This document shows, piece after piece, positions 10,975 to 22,400 of a stretch of 64,000 bases of DNA. Location: assembly GCA_947561585.1 (NCBI GenBank), contig CANNZV010001613.1, positions 73,785-137,784 on the forward strand, written 5' to 3'. Within the stretch, counting starts at the first letter, position 1, and each line of letters opens with the position of its first letter. The translations under genes and the position numbers were made by a program. This stretch comes from Caprella mutica (lineage: Eukaryota; Arthropoda; Malacostraca; Amphipoda; Caprellidae). Below the pieces are notes generated by a model. It was not told the origin of the DNA and did not search any database. It was given only the letters and a program-made list of their open reading frames with translations.

Positions 10975-11695
10975 CGTAAAATGATATCGAGGGAATATTC
11001 CAGGGGTTAGTGAAAATGAGTTGATCCACTAATGATATCGGGGGAATATTCCAGGAATTAGTGAAAATTAGTTGATCCTCTAAAGATATCGAGGGAAAAT
11101 TTCAGGAATTGGTATATCAATTGATCCCCTAACGATATCGAGGGAATATTCCAAGAATTAGTGAAAGTTAGTTGATCCCTAACGATATCGAGGGAATATT
11201 CCAGGAATTAGTGAAAATTTGTTGATCCCCCAACTATGTCGAAAGAAAATTCCAGGAATCAGTGAAAATTAGTTAATCCCTAACGATATTGAGGGAATAT
11301 TCCAGGAATTAATGAAAATTAGTTGCTCCCTAACGATATCGAGGAAATATTCCAGGAATTAGAGAAAATTAGTTGATCCTCTAACGATATCGAGGGAATA
11401 TTCCAGTAATTAGTGAAATTAGTTAAACTTCTAACGATACCGAGGGAATATTCCAGGAATAAATAAAAAGTAGTTGATTCCCTAGCGATATCGAAGTGAT
11501 ATTCCAGGAATTAATAAAAACAAGTTGATCCCCTTCCGATATCGAGAGAATATTCCAGGAATTAGTGAAAATTTGTTGGTCCCCTAGGGTTATCGAGGGA
11601 ATATTCCAGGAATTAAAAAAATTAGTTGATTCCCTAACAATATCGAGGGAATATTCCAGGAATTAGTGAAAAATAGTTGATCCTCTAGAAATAAT
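10975..11695. repeat. Tandem array, about 56-bp unit, about 12 copies
   Basis: Diverged units built on ctaacgatatcgagggaat, followed by attccaggaattagtgaaa and attagttgatccc. Three further units of the same sequence occur at 56447-56600 in the related composite element, so the array belongs to the element family, not to this site. Confidence 0.85.
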
Positions 11696-11769
11696 AAAAG
11701 AAACGATTAGAAAAGAAAAAAAAAACAATCTATGAAGTATGAAACTATATTTATCGATGATACTTTTAA

Positions 11770-12360
11770 AGGTCCTCTCCAGGCTCCGGGAAAAAAATGA
11801 GTTTAAAACATAATTTTATAGAACTAAGGTCTACGATCATTATTCTGCAAACTGCATACAATTCGGTTCAGTATATATTTTATAATTTCTTTTTAAAGTT
11901 TTTTAGTACTCTGTGAGCAACAATTGAGTGGATCACTAATCTGATGCTCAAGAAGAAGATTGTACACTCTTTGTTTTGATTACAAATTTGAATTTTATAA
12001 ACAAACCATGCGTTTTCGGCCATTATTTCAGATATCAATTATTTCCAAAACTATATAAACGTTTCTATTATAAGTTCATTCAATTTTATACCTTTACACG
12101 AATATTAAATGGATTTATTAAATCTAATACCTAGTTGACAATCGAAACAAATAGTGTACATTCTTTTTCTTCAGGCTGAAATTTTTTTAAATTAGTAAGT
12201 CGGAAGTAAAATAGGTTTTGTAGAGTTTTGATTATAAAAATCTTTAAAAGCGTATAAAATTAAAAATATGCTACCAAATTCGATGCGGTTTGCAGCAAAA
12301 TGATAAGAAACATTAGCCTCGTTGAATAATGCAATAAAAATATTTGCTTGGAGGGGACCT
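11770..12360. mobile_element. 591-bp piggyBac-type MITE (TTAA target)
   Basis: Flanked by TTAA at 11766-11769 and 12361-12364. Inverted ends are AGGTCCTCTCC and GGAGGGGACCT. The related element at 56.7 kb lacks these bases and reads continuously across the site, which supports insertion. A TTAA duplication is the hallmark of piggyBac transposition. There is no transposase frame inside. Confidence 0.75.
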
Positions 12361-12420
12361 TTAAGATGCACTTGAGTTACCATATTGCATAAAGTTCATT
12401 AAAAATCCTACTTCTACTGT

Positions 12421-12615
12421 GTCCAGGATGGTCGAGTGGTTAGCGTCGCAAGCAGAAGTCAACAAGGTGCTGGTTCGAGACCCGGAAACACCACTCCATT
12501 TCTTTCCATTTAATTTGTATATAACAATATGCATCATTCAACTAATTCATATAAAGTCAAACGTACACATACAAATGCAGTATATGCTAGGAAATATAAT
12601 ATTTATTTTGGTATC
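12421..12615 (+). repeat. tRNA-related SINE-like segment, copy 1
   Basis: Begins gtccaggatggtcgagtggt, resembling the 5' half of class II (Ser/Leu) tRNAs with a box A (tggtcgagtgg), followed by a box B (ggttcgagacc) at about 12470. The two boxes are spaced as in a pol III promoter. Downstream it continues into a conserved non-tRNA tail (catttctttccatttaattt). A tRNA gene is unlikely because the acceptor stem does not pair. Confidence 0.6.
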
Positions 12616-12936
12616 CTTCTTTTTATATCCTTCCTCTATTCTAGATATCCAGGGAATATTCTCATTTGATCCCCTTGATATTGAGGGTATATCCCCTCAC
12701 TATCCCAATTGTACAATATTCCCTTGTTATCGAGGGAATAATTATTTCGGTATTCCTTGCCCTTCCTTTCATATCGAGGGAATATTCCAAGGATAATATA
12801 TTTAAATCCCATCATTATTCCCTCTATATCATTTGTGGATATCCCCATATCGTAAAAACATCAAAATAGGGCATCCCCTTGATAAAGCTGGGGATATCGA
12901 GGGAATAATCCCGGGAACAATTTTTTGTTACCTGGG

Positions 12937-13363
12937 TTAAATGAAGAGTTCCGTGTAGAACGCTACCTACTCTCAGTTATAAGAATAGAAGAAGTAGACT
13001 TCTCTGAAATGAATCAATAATTAATATCTCACCGCTATATATGCTGAGTACAAGTTAATCTATGGTTAAATTTTAATTAGTTAATTCATTCATTATTTTG
13101 AACTTTCGTCTCAGAACTCTTCTCTTCAATCTAAGTCGTGGCCTCAAAACGTTTTCTTCAATTTGAACTCATATCGAATGAAATTTTTGAAGGAGTTAAA
13201 ATTATATAAAAATTTGACCCTCTTATATATAAACTATGTATTTGTAATGCGACAAAGTTATGATTTTGGTTATAATAGCGGAGCCTGATTTATTGTTAAA
13301 TTCACTTCAAAATATCTTTAATTATCCCTGAGTCGTTTAACATAAAAAAAATTATTAATAAAA
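12937..13363. other. Intergenic, AT-rich
   Basis: No coding signal, repeat or RNA structure that I could support. Confidence 0.4.
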
Positions 13364-13560
13364 TGCATCCACTGTGGCACACTGGCAAAGGACAGACACA
13401 AGGACAGCAGGCTGCAGGTTCGATACCCAGACACATCAATTTATTTCTTCCCATTTAATTTCTGTGTAAAACATTATGTAACATTAATTAAATTCATATG
13501 CACCTAACTTAAGTACATTATATGCAATGAACCAGGAAAATTCAATATTAATTTTTGAAT
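13364..13560 (+). repeat. tRNA-related SINE-like segment, copy 3 (diverged)
   Basis: Contains gcaggttcgatacccagac (box B) and then the same tail as copies 1 and 2 (tttatttcttcccatttaat, then an attaaattcatatgcac-type stretch and a tatgcaatgaaccaggaaa end). The tRNA 5' half is badly decayed. Unlike copies 1 and 2 it is not inside a recognisable composite element. Confidence 0.55.
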
Positions 13561-14059
13561 TTATTTATTGGATACGAATGGAAATCGTTTTGAAGCATAT
13601 TTGATGTATAATTGGGCGTCAGTTCGGTATAGATTCCCTCTGGTAGTAGCAAATGCTTGCTTCTATTCAATGTCTACTTTTATATGTCTAATCGATACAG
13701 TTTTGTCGACGCATAATTTGTGACTCTTCATCTCGAAATATACGTATTATCGATGCCGTCTAGTGGTGCACAGCATCTTCGAATCGATGCCAAAACGATG
13801 TTAGATAGCGGATTCTAGCTCTATTTTCGAATTCATACATAGAAAATCCTTGTATCGAGATGTCGTCATTTCGATGCCGCATTGTTTACTGGGATACACT
13901 GTGTTCCATCAGAAACGTCATGTTTGAATTGCGAATTAGAAGGAGAAGCACTTAAAATGAGTCAAATACCATTAGAGATACATCACTTTGAAGGAAAAGA
14001 ACGGATTTTTATTATTATTAAATATTTATTCTCTTATATCATATGAGGGACATTTCCTG
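13561..14059. other. Intergenic; possible edge of the mariner-like element
   Basis: Holds several tcgatgcc/tcgaatcgatgcc motifs (13745-13880). Related gtcgaaatgg and cgcatcgaatcgac motifs appear in inverse orientation near 14995-15065, so these may be the ends of the element carrying the transposase relic between them. The match is too diverged to set borders. Confidence 0.3.
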
Positions 14060-14064
14060 AGGTC

Positions 14065-14690
14065 CTACAAACGTTGTTGAAAATGACCCCCTCCAGTCTG
14101 AAGACAGAACGATGCACACTTCAGAACATTCTTGCATATTTTCTTGAGTTTTCTTGTTATATATTTGAGTGAAGCTTTGAATACATTGTATAAGAGACTC
14201 ATTGGAATCTGTTTTTCATATAAACTCCAGTTTGTGAAGCAGCCAATATGTGAAAGTTCATAAGGTTGAGATCTGGACTGTATGCTGAAAATTAATTTTA
14301 TTTCCGTACTTCTGCTAATTACTCTACCTCGAAACTCTTCCTTGAAATTTCTAGAGCTGCGTTTGTGCAATGTGGACTTGCATCCATCAAAGGAAAGAAG
14401 TTGCAGGTTGGGCCAAATAATCTACTGGAGCAATCAGATTTTTGAAGCACCATTAACTGATGACATGTTGCCATATTCGTCAAGGAATCTATGAACAGTT
14501 GAAACCATTCCATTTATAATTGCATCACGTCATTACTTCTTAGCATCATACCTATTATTTGTTTTCCAGATATTTCGATGATTTCCATTCGTATTTTTTC
14601 GATTTGTTTTTGATGGAGGCAAAAGAACTTCTCATCTGTCCAAACGATTTAATTGGCAATGTTGGATTGTTGCTGCAGAATCCACTGATA
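14065..14690 (-). pseudogene. Tc1/mariner (IS630-type) transposase relic
   Basis: Minus-strand frames, broken by frameshifts and stops, keep the family order. IVWTDEKFF near 14650 corresponds to the conserved W(S/T)DE block. A damaged catalytic block near 14390 is followed by FRGRVISRSTEI near 14315. A decayed SPDL-P-D--WG region follows, ending NWSLYEKQIPM near 14210. The C-terminus is CLQTGGGHFQQRL near 14070, like the terminal C--GGHFE of many mariner-like transposases. No single frame spans the gene, so it is dead. Confidence 0.65.
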
Positions 14691-16446
14691 AAACTGCTAT
14701 TTCTGTACTTTTTGTTCATTATGTAGAAAGGCACAATCCAATTGAATAGAAATAATTCCTACATTTCTATACGTACTATAAAACAGGCAGACAAGAGAAT
14801 GGATTTCCAAATTCAAAACGATTCTTTTAAAACTACGTATCTGCTTTCGTACTTCTGGTCGAAGTATAAATTCAGATATCGTTTGGAAACAGACATGTCG
14901 TGCTGTTAAAACCATGTATCTGTTTTCGTGTTTCTACTGTAAGTGTAAGTTCAAATATAATTTAGAAACAGACATTCCGATATCTACTAGGAGTCGAAAT
15001 GGTTGCTAAGTCGATACCCACCGTTAGCGCTACGAATTCGACAGCAAACCGCATCGAATCGACATGCATATGTTTGTTGAATTTCTTCAATTTTAAGAGG
15101 ATTAATCCGTATATTTTTTTTATTGATCCATAGATTTGTTAAAAAAAATCAGACCTCAAAGGGGGGGGGGGGGGGCATCTGCCTAGGTAATAACAAGCCA
15201 AGAGCCAAAACTAAGTTGAACTCAATTTTTGGTTGTAATTATAAAGAAGAATCGCATTTTTTCTAACGTCCAGATTATCAAATTGATTAAAAGCCTCCAA
15301 TTATCAAGAATTAAATGACATATAAAGTCTTCACATATTGCCAGATGGTAAGAACTGTTTTCAAGGAGTATCTTTTCACATATATGAATCTTGATAATGA
15401 CTTTGATCATGGTATTTTATAAATCCAAGATGAGCATTGTCAATGAATATTAATTAATTTTTTCATGTAATGCTAATAGTTTTCGCCGGTCCCACCAAAA
15501 TTAATATCGAAGAAATACATGTTTCACCTTTTTTTCAGTAAAACTGCAATTCTCCTTTATTATAAAGTGAAATTCTATTTAATCAAATTATAATAGGATG
15601 ATTCTTCCTGCTACAGAAAAAAAATCATTGTTACATGCATGTTCAATTAGGTTTTTTCATTCTGTAGTAGAGAAAAATTGGTCTGCGTGTCACTGTATAA
15701 TGTATATGCACTGCACTGTACCTATACCTATAGATAAAATTAGAACGTGACAAATCTATGTCAAATAACTGACTCGATCTCAATTAGTTAATTTGTTTGC
15801 TTACAGTCAACAAATTGAGGCTATTGCATTTAAGCGAGCTAATTATTGGTCTCCAACTTTTATGTATTTCATTAATGAATCTTTATATTGATAAAGCTTA
15901 GATAGTTAAGTAGGACATATCGTTAACTCTAACGTCGTCCTAGTATGAATTAGGTTGAATATTAGGTATGAAAGTACTTCAAAGTAGTGATATATAATAT
16001 AATCACCATTTCACATGCAACTACTTAATAAATTAATCTACGTTGTTCTTTTAAGGCAGTATCGAACATGAGGATTAAATGCAACAAAGGAAAGTCATTT
16101 ATAAAATGGTAATTTAATCACTGAATTATTCATTCAAACTTTAGCTGAGTGTGTTCTAATTGGGTATAAGTAGGGAAAGTGATCCGAAACCTCTTTGTTA
16201 CGTAAGTACTTTTACAGTGAGAACACGTTACGCATAAAACTTCTAACACGTCAAATTAACATGTGATAATAAAATAAATTCCTCATTATATTTCTAAGTT
16301 ATATTATATAATTCCAATCAACCTTATGTAGACTTTTGTTAAATTATTTAATGATAATCTAATTTGTACTAACGAAATGATTTAATAGTTTCAATATAAT
16401 TTTTCTAACAAATAATATTCAAATACAATTTCGATTGTATAACAAA
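14691..16446. other. Intergenic sequence upstream of the ionotropic receptor gene
   Basis: AT-rich. Includes a G15 run at about 15162-15176. A 48-52 bp motif (catgtatctgttttcgtgtt and relatives) is duplicated at 14820-14900 and 14905-14975. No promoter element could be assigned with confidence for the receptor, whose start codon is at 16447. Confidence 0.4.
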
Positions 16447-19400
16447 ATGAAGTTCGTTATCTTTCATCTAATAACTTTAATGTTCATCATAAACTGTAGT
16501 AAAACAACTGCAGGTAATATTATTATTCTTAAGCTATATCATACCTATAGAGGTAATTTTTTTTTATTCCAATCTATTGGTGCCATGTTTATATTTGTAT
16601 GATATTATTAGTGTCACTCCACGTAATATTAATGTAGTTCAAATTATTCAGTAATTTAATTACTGTATAATATAAATAAATCGTCGCTTATTGAATTGAT
16701 CAATATCAATATACTAAAAATGATTAAATCATTTTAAGCTTTTAAAGATTTTAAAGGTTTCACTATTGGCAATCGAAAATCTTCATCCCAATTTTCTAGG
16801 CAGCTACTTCTTACTTCAAAAAAGTCACGCATAAATACATGGTGACAATTAATTGATATCAAATATTAGTTTCGCTTAAAATTTTTAGCTAATGTGTATG
16901 CAGATATCATTTTCACTGCATTTCGAATAGAGTTAGGCTTTTAAAATCTATATGAACTACATTAATAAGTCTAGAGAGAAGGAATATGTTACTTTTTTCA
17001 ATGGTGATTCCAGTCACCTGAGTTTTGAATATAGCAAATAATGGTTGATAATAAGATCTGAAGATGGCATTGTTCTACTGATTCAAACCTAAGCGTTGAT
17101 TATGTTTTATCAAATGAAATATACCTTTTCAAAAATATATATAGAAACAAGTTATTATAATAATATAACCATGACAATAATCATCAATCTAAAGGTGAAT
17201 AAATTTCTTCAGTGACCGTAATATTTCTAATTTCTTAACTTGATTTTGGACTATTTAGAATTTAGATAGCAGTGTAATGTCATAGCATTATTTATCTTCA
17301 TTATTATATAATTTATAAAGGGGTCTTTTTTTATGGGGAGCAGCAGATTTATTGGAATGAGAAAGTAACCATACTTGCATAATTATAACTTATAACGAAT
17401 AAGGCGTTCGTTATTATCAAACAGAGATTCTTACTGAATTATTTTTATTTTCAGAATCCTTACCGAAGCACATAGAATATTTCCTTCAAAATGACTCGTG
17501 AGTAGTATATTACAATATTTAATAGATAGAGTAACTGGGGACCGTACTTGGTTTTTGAAAATAATTTTATTAATGAAGCTACAGTTCTGAAACTTAGTAG
17601 CCTAATATAAAATTGAATTCTCTATAGTTTTTGTTCAAGGGATTTTTTCGATTAAGACCCGTAGTAAACGAGTTATAAGAATTTCGATTTTTTTCTTCAA
17701 ATACATATACAACTTGTATTAGAAGCACGAAGATACCAGATAAAGCGAGATAATTAATTATTACGTATTATAATTGGCTGAAAGATCGTTTTTAGAGTGC
17801 ATATTGACTCCCTAACCTCCGCATAGCCCCTTCCCTTTCTCCCTCTCCCCAGGGGGTTAGAGTTACACTAGAGCTCTGATATTTCACAAAAACAAGTAGA
17901 AGGTTAATAGGCAACTATTTACGCAATCAATTTTTTTTAATTATGCGATTTTCTCATATACTGTCCCCTTAAGACTTTTAATTAATTAAGCCACATAATT
18001 GATATTACTACAGCATTACTATCATTAAGTCTTGCGGATTTCTCTTGAATTGTCAATATAGATCGATTTCAGTTGCCTCCACCATTTTCATTCTTCACCC
18101 ATCTCATTTAACTCCTTTTCTTTTAATCAAACTTTTCTTCCTTCACATTCTCATTAAAACATCGCTTTCCATTCTCCTTCCCCTTCCAAATAAGAGCTTC
18201 CTCAACACAATCTTTCTTTTCTCCACTCATGATCCCTGCATTTCTACTGCCTCTCTCCTCTCATTCACCGGTTCTCCAGAAAATCCACTAGTCCTCTCTC
18301 TCCACACATTATACATACATTTTATCCATTTTCTTTCTTCTGACTGCTAGTCACAAACAATTTGTACTTGTCCCGAAACATATCCTATCTCTCCTAACTC
18401 TATCAATCATTTCCATTTTATAATTCCTGTACAGCCAAAGCGTGCTCTTCTCACTCATCTCCTATATCAACGCTCTCTGATATTTTTCTCTTCACCTCCT
18501 AATCCCTCTTCTTTAATACATCTTCCACATATTTCCAGTGCTTTCAATGTATTTCTATATCTCTTCCTCACCAATACATTTTGTCCCTGCATCTTCTTCC
18601 TGGCATACTGCATTCTTTCTATCACCATATTACTCGTCATAGTTCCAATCCCATCTCATCCCGCAATGCCGCCTCAGAAGGTAATTTTTAGTTCTCCCAG
18701 AGCAAATACCCCCCGTCTATTCTATTTGTATTTTACTGCCTTTACTACTCTTTAGTCTCTTCAGCATCCCCCTTCTTCATATCTACAAAATCAACTACCT
18801 TTATAACACTTGCCAACACCTTTGATTTCAAATGGTCTTTTCCCACCTGATAGTTATCTCCAAAAACGCAACTGAAGAAAACTAATAATTGTCAACACGT
18901 TAAGTTGAGGGAGATTATTCAATGTATATTTACTGGTTTGAAAAAATATAAACCTAGGATTTTTATTCCTAAAAAAATAAATTTGAATTATAATTCAGTT
19001 TATTTCAAATATGCAATCATCTTGTGACAAATAAAGAGATTTAGTAGTGGCATTTTAAAATATTCCATCGTTTCAGGTTTTCTGGGATTCCCCCATCCTT
19101 AATGGACTTCCTAGCAGTTAACTCGGGCAGCAGTCACGTGATAGTAGCGGAAGGTGATCGAGGTAGGGAGGGAGGAGGTGGTGAACATGGAACAGTATAG
19201 ATGATCTGAGATTTTGAAATAATAATGATACTATAAAATAATTAAAATCACAATTATATAGCATATTATATAATTAATTTCTGACTTAATCTAGGTTAAT
19301 TTAACTTAGATACATAGTGCCATATGGCAATTAGCTTATAATATTTCAAATACAATCTCTTAATTGTAATATAATTCTCATATATCTGAATCATATCATA

Positions 19401-22400
19401 TTCCCCCTTGGCCAGGGCCACTGTGGTTACCTTACGAAGATGAAAGCAGTAGGTTAACGGTCTCCAAAGTAAGTTGCGATGCAGATGCCATACTCTCCAC
19501 TCTGGCTGTACTGCTACACACATTCTTAGAGCACACTGTGATGGTAGCGTGTGATAAAAGAAAAATTATTCATTTGTTTCAAAAGGTGAGAACAAAAGTT
19601 CATCCAAGAATGGTGATTTGAAAAATAGTCGATTATAAATATTGTAATTTATGAACAGGGACAAATATTACCAATGTGGGTAACCATTTGCCCAGTTAAT
19701 CGCATAGTTTCGTATTAGCCTACTCGTTTTATCTCTATAGTTGAATAATATTTATTACGAAAAGGTTCGAAAAATGTCTTATTAAGCATAAAGGAAATAA
19801 TCAATTAATTATCCACCCGTTCTCTCCAGGTGATGACAGAGTCTCTGGAAAGCAGAAGAATTAAGTACATCTTGTTAGGCGTAGAGGGAGAAGACCTGCA
19901 CTCTGTGCTGAGGGAAGGCTCCAGAATAGTGACCGTTAATGCAGATAGAGATGGAGGCTATGAGATACGAAGAGCTGATGTCAGTCAAGACAGTTCTATC
20001 AGGTAAGTTAAATATTATTGCCAAAGGAAGTTTGAATAACTGATTTAAATACTAAAATTAGGAAGAATCTTTTGAATCAAGATTTAATTCACATCGCTTT
20101 TTGTGATCCAAACGGTAGTTGGTATAATTATTTAGAAAAGTTCGAAAATCAAAGACCATTAATTCATAAATAGGCGAATATTATATCTGGAAAGAAGTTT
20201 GTAAATGTATCATTCGTAATTGATATGGTCATAATGCTGGTAATGAATAATTATCAAAGAAGACAGATAATGAAATCACCATTTACCTAGAATTAATGGT
20301 TCATCTTGCACTTCTCTTAACCAATGCTAAAAATTGATCCGCTATCTCAACACTTATGAATTCATCAGTAAATATCTCAAAAATATAGTTATTTTCAAAT
20401 ATAGATATTCCTTCAGATTCAAGTTGCTATTCCATTGGCCGGAAGTGACAGAAGGCAATCGTACCGTAGAGTTGTTCCCCTCCCTCTTGGAGAAGTACCA
20501 GTCCTTCAAAGGGCGGCACCTGACTATAGTGGGCAACAACGGAGGTGTCTTCACTGTCATGGATAGGGATGAGAATGGCACTGCTATACCCATAGAAGGC
20601 ATTGACCTCGAAATTATGAACATCTTGGCAGAGACACTTGATTTCACGTGAGACCATTGTTTTTGAAATAAATAAAAAATGTTTTCTAAGGATGATACTT
20701 GATAATTGGAAAGATAATTTCTATCAATTTATTTTTGTCTGATATCGCCTAATAGCAGTATAAAGTCAATGATACTCTCAAATTGAAAGTATGCATAAAT
20801 TTAGACAACATACTTATTGTTATTTTAATACTGATGACCAGGGCTAGGACAATATGCTCTTAAAACTATAGATCCCCAAAATATCATAGATGAAATGAAA
20901 CGAAATAAAATGGTATCGACTACTATATACAGTTGGTTTAGATTCTAGAACGATTCAATACTCTTTAATTCTCTCCATCTATAATATTCTCGGGATCTAT
21001 AGTTTTAAGAGCATATTGTCCCAGTCCTGCTGATGATGACATTACCTACTTTATTCGTTTAGTATATGGTAGACTGGGGTAGTTTCGAGCAATGTGAATA
21101 GAATTAGCATTTTTTGAGGATAAATTTGGATGGATACTATAATGTAATTAGGAATATTATTTTCACACTAATAGACCACCAAAGTGAAGTTATTTGGGTT
21201 CCTTCTTTGATTATCGCCGAAATATTCCTATGTTATTCGTACGGGAGAAAAAGTAGGTGGTAAAACATCCCTTACAGCTGACAATTTACTTACGCTTGGA
21301 AAATTCTAATTCGATATTTTGATACCTAATATCTAAACGCATTCATTAATAAAATCTTCATCGAAATGTGTATTCAAATAAAAAAGTTATGAGCGATTTA
21401 ATTAGAAATAACGTCAATTAAGAGACAAATCCGTAAATTAGGCAACCTGTACACAGAAAAAAAGTTTACTCATATTTGATGGGTCAACAATTTATGCATT
21501 GAATCAATTTATTACGTGAGTTGGTTGGACTACATTCATGTTTTCACGTGTGTCAAAACAACTATGACGTGGTGTGTCACCAAACATAGTTAATTCAAAT
21601 CATTTTATGGATTGAATCAACTTACAATGAGTGTTAGAGTTACATTTTGGGAGTTTGAACATATGTTAAAACAACTAGGACATAGTGTGTTGAAGTAACT
21701 CGCAAAGATTGTTAATCTAATGTATCTGGTGTATGAATTAACTTACTATGATAGTTGACGCTACTTTTTTGAAGTTTAGGTGCGAGTTAAATCAACTATG
21801 ACATAGTGTGTTATAGTAACCCACAAAGACTGTTAATCCAATGTATTCTGCAGTGTATGAATTAACTTACTATGAGAGTTGTCGCTACTTTTTTGTAAGT
21901 TTAGGTGCGAGTTAAAACAACTATGACATAGTGTGATAAAGTAACCAACAAAGACTGTTAATCCTATGTATCTGGTGTATAAATTAACTTACTATGAGAG
22001 TTGGTGCTACTTATTTTAAGTTTAGGTGCGAGTTCAATCAAATGAGTAAGTGGCAACTTATGCTTTCCTCAAAGCCAATTAATCGGCTGACACTTTACAG
22101 TTCAAATCTTGTTTCAAGTGTTACTTGTTGAATGTAAACGCTACTCAATACCATTTTAGTTCAAGTGCAAACAATTGCGCGTTATATGCACTAAATAGTA
22201 TTTTCGCTGCTGATCGATTAATAATTAATGCCTTTAATACATAGATAAATGTCTGCCTAAATATTCTTATATTTTCGGGATTGATAGACTGGCGGCTAGG
22301 TAGTTATTTGAAGAGCTGATTATTAGTACATATATCTCATTATTGAAGTAATTTTATTCATTTTATAACTTTTCTATCTTAGAATAGGATTCAGAAACCT

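Larger units (their letters stand above)
10905..12936. mobile_element. 2-kb composite element: tandem arm, tRNA-like core, CCCTGG/CCTGGG ends
   Basis: Left end CCCTGGTAACATTGAG, right end (inverted) CCCAGGTAACAAAAAATTG, each flanked by TT. Parts in order: left TIR; about 12 tandem units of about 56 bp (10975-11690) around gatatcgagggaatattccag; a core that also occurs in the 55-57 kb element; the nested TTAA-type MITE (11770-12360); a tRNA-like segment (12421-12490); and a right arm of inverted gatatcgaggga motifs. No transposase is visible, so it is non-autonomous. Confidence 0.65.

Noticed and set aside
12421..12490. Functional tRNA gene
   Set aside because: A and B boxes are present, but the acceptor stem does not pair and no clear anticodon arm can be drawn.
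12419..12796. 125-codon ORF (and the matching ORF at 56739) starting MSRMVEWLASQ
   Set aside because: The frame crosses the tRNA-like segment; the similarity between copies is at the DNA repeat level.
15162..15176. G15 run as a quadruplex regulatory site of the receptor gene
   Set aside because: A single homopolymer run more than 1.2 kb upstream, with no other promoter evidence; it may also be a length error.
18045..18350. 101-codon plus-strand ORF in receptor intron 2
   Set aside because: It is the antisense shadow of a decayed LINE-like stretch; low-complexity composition.
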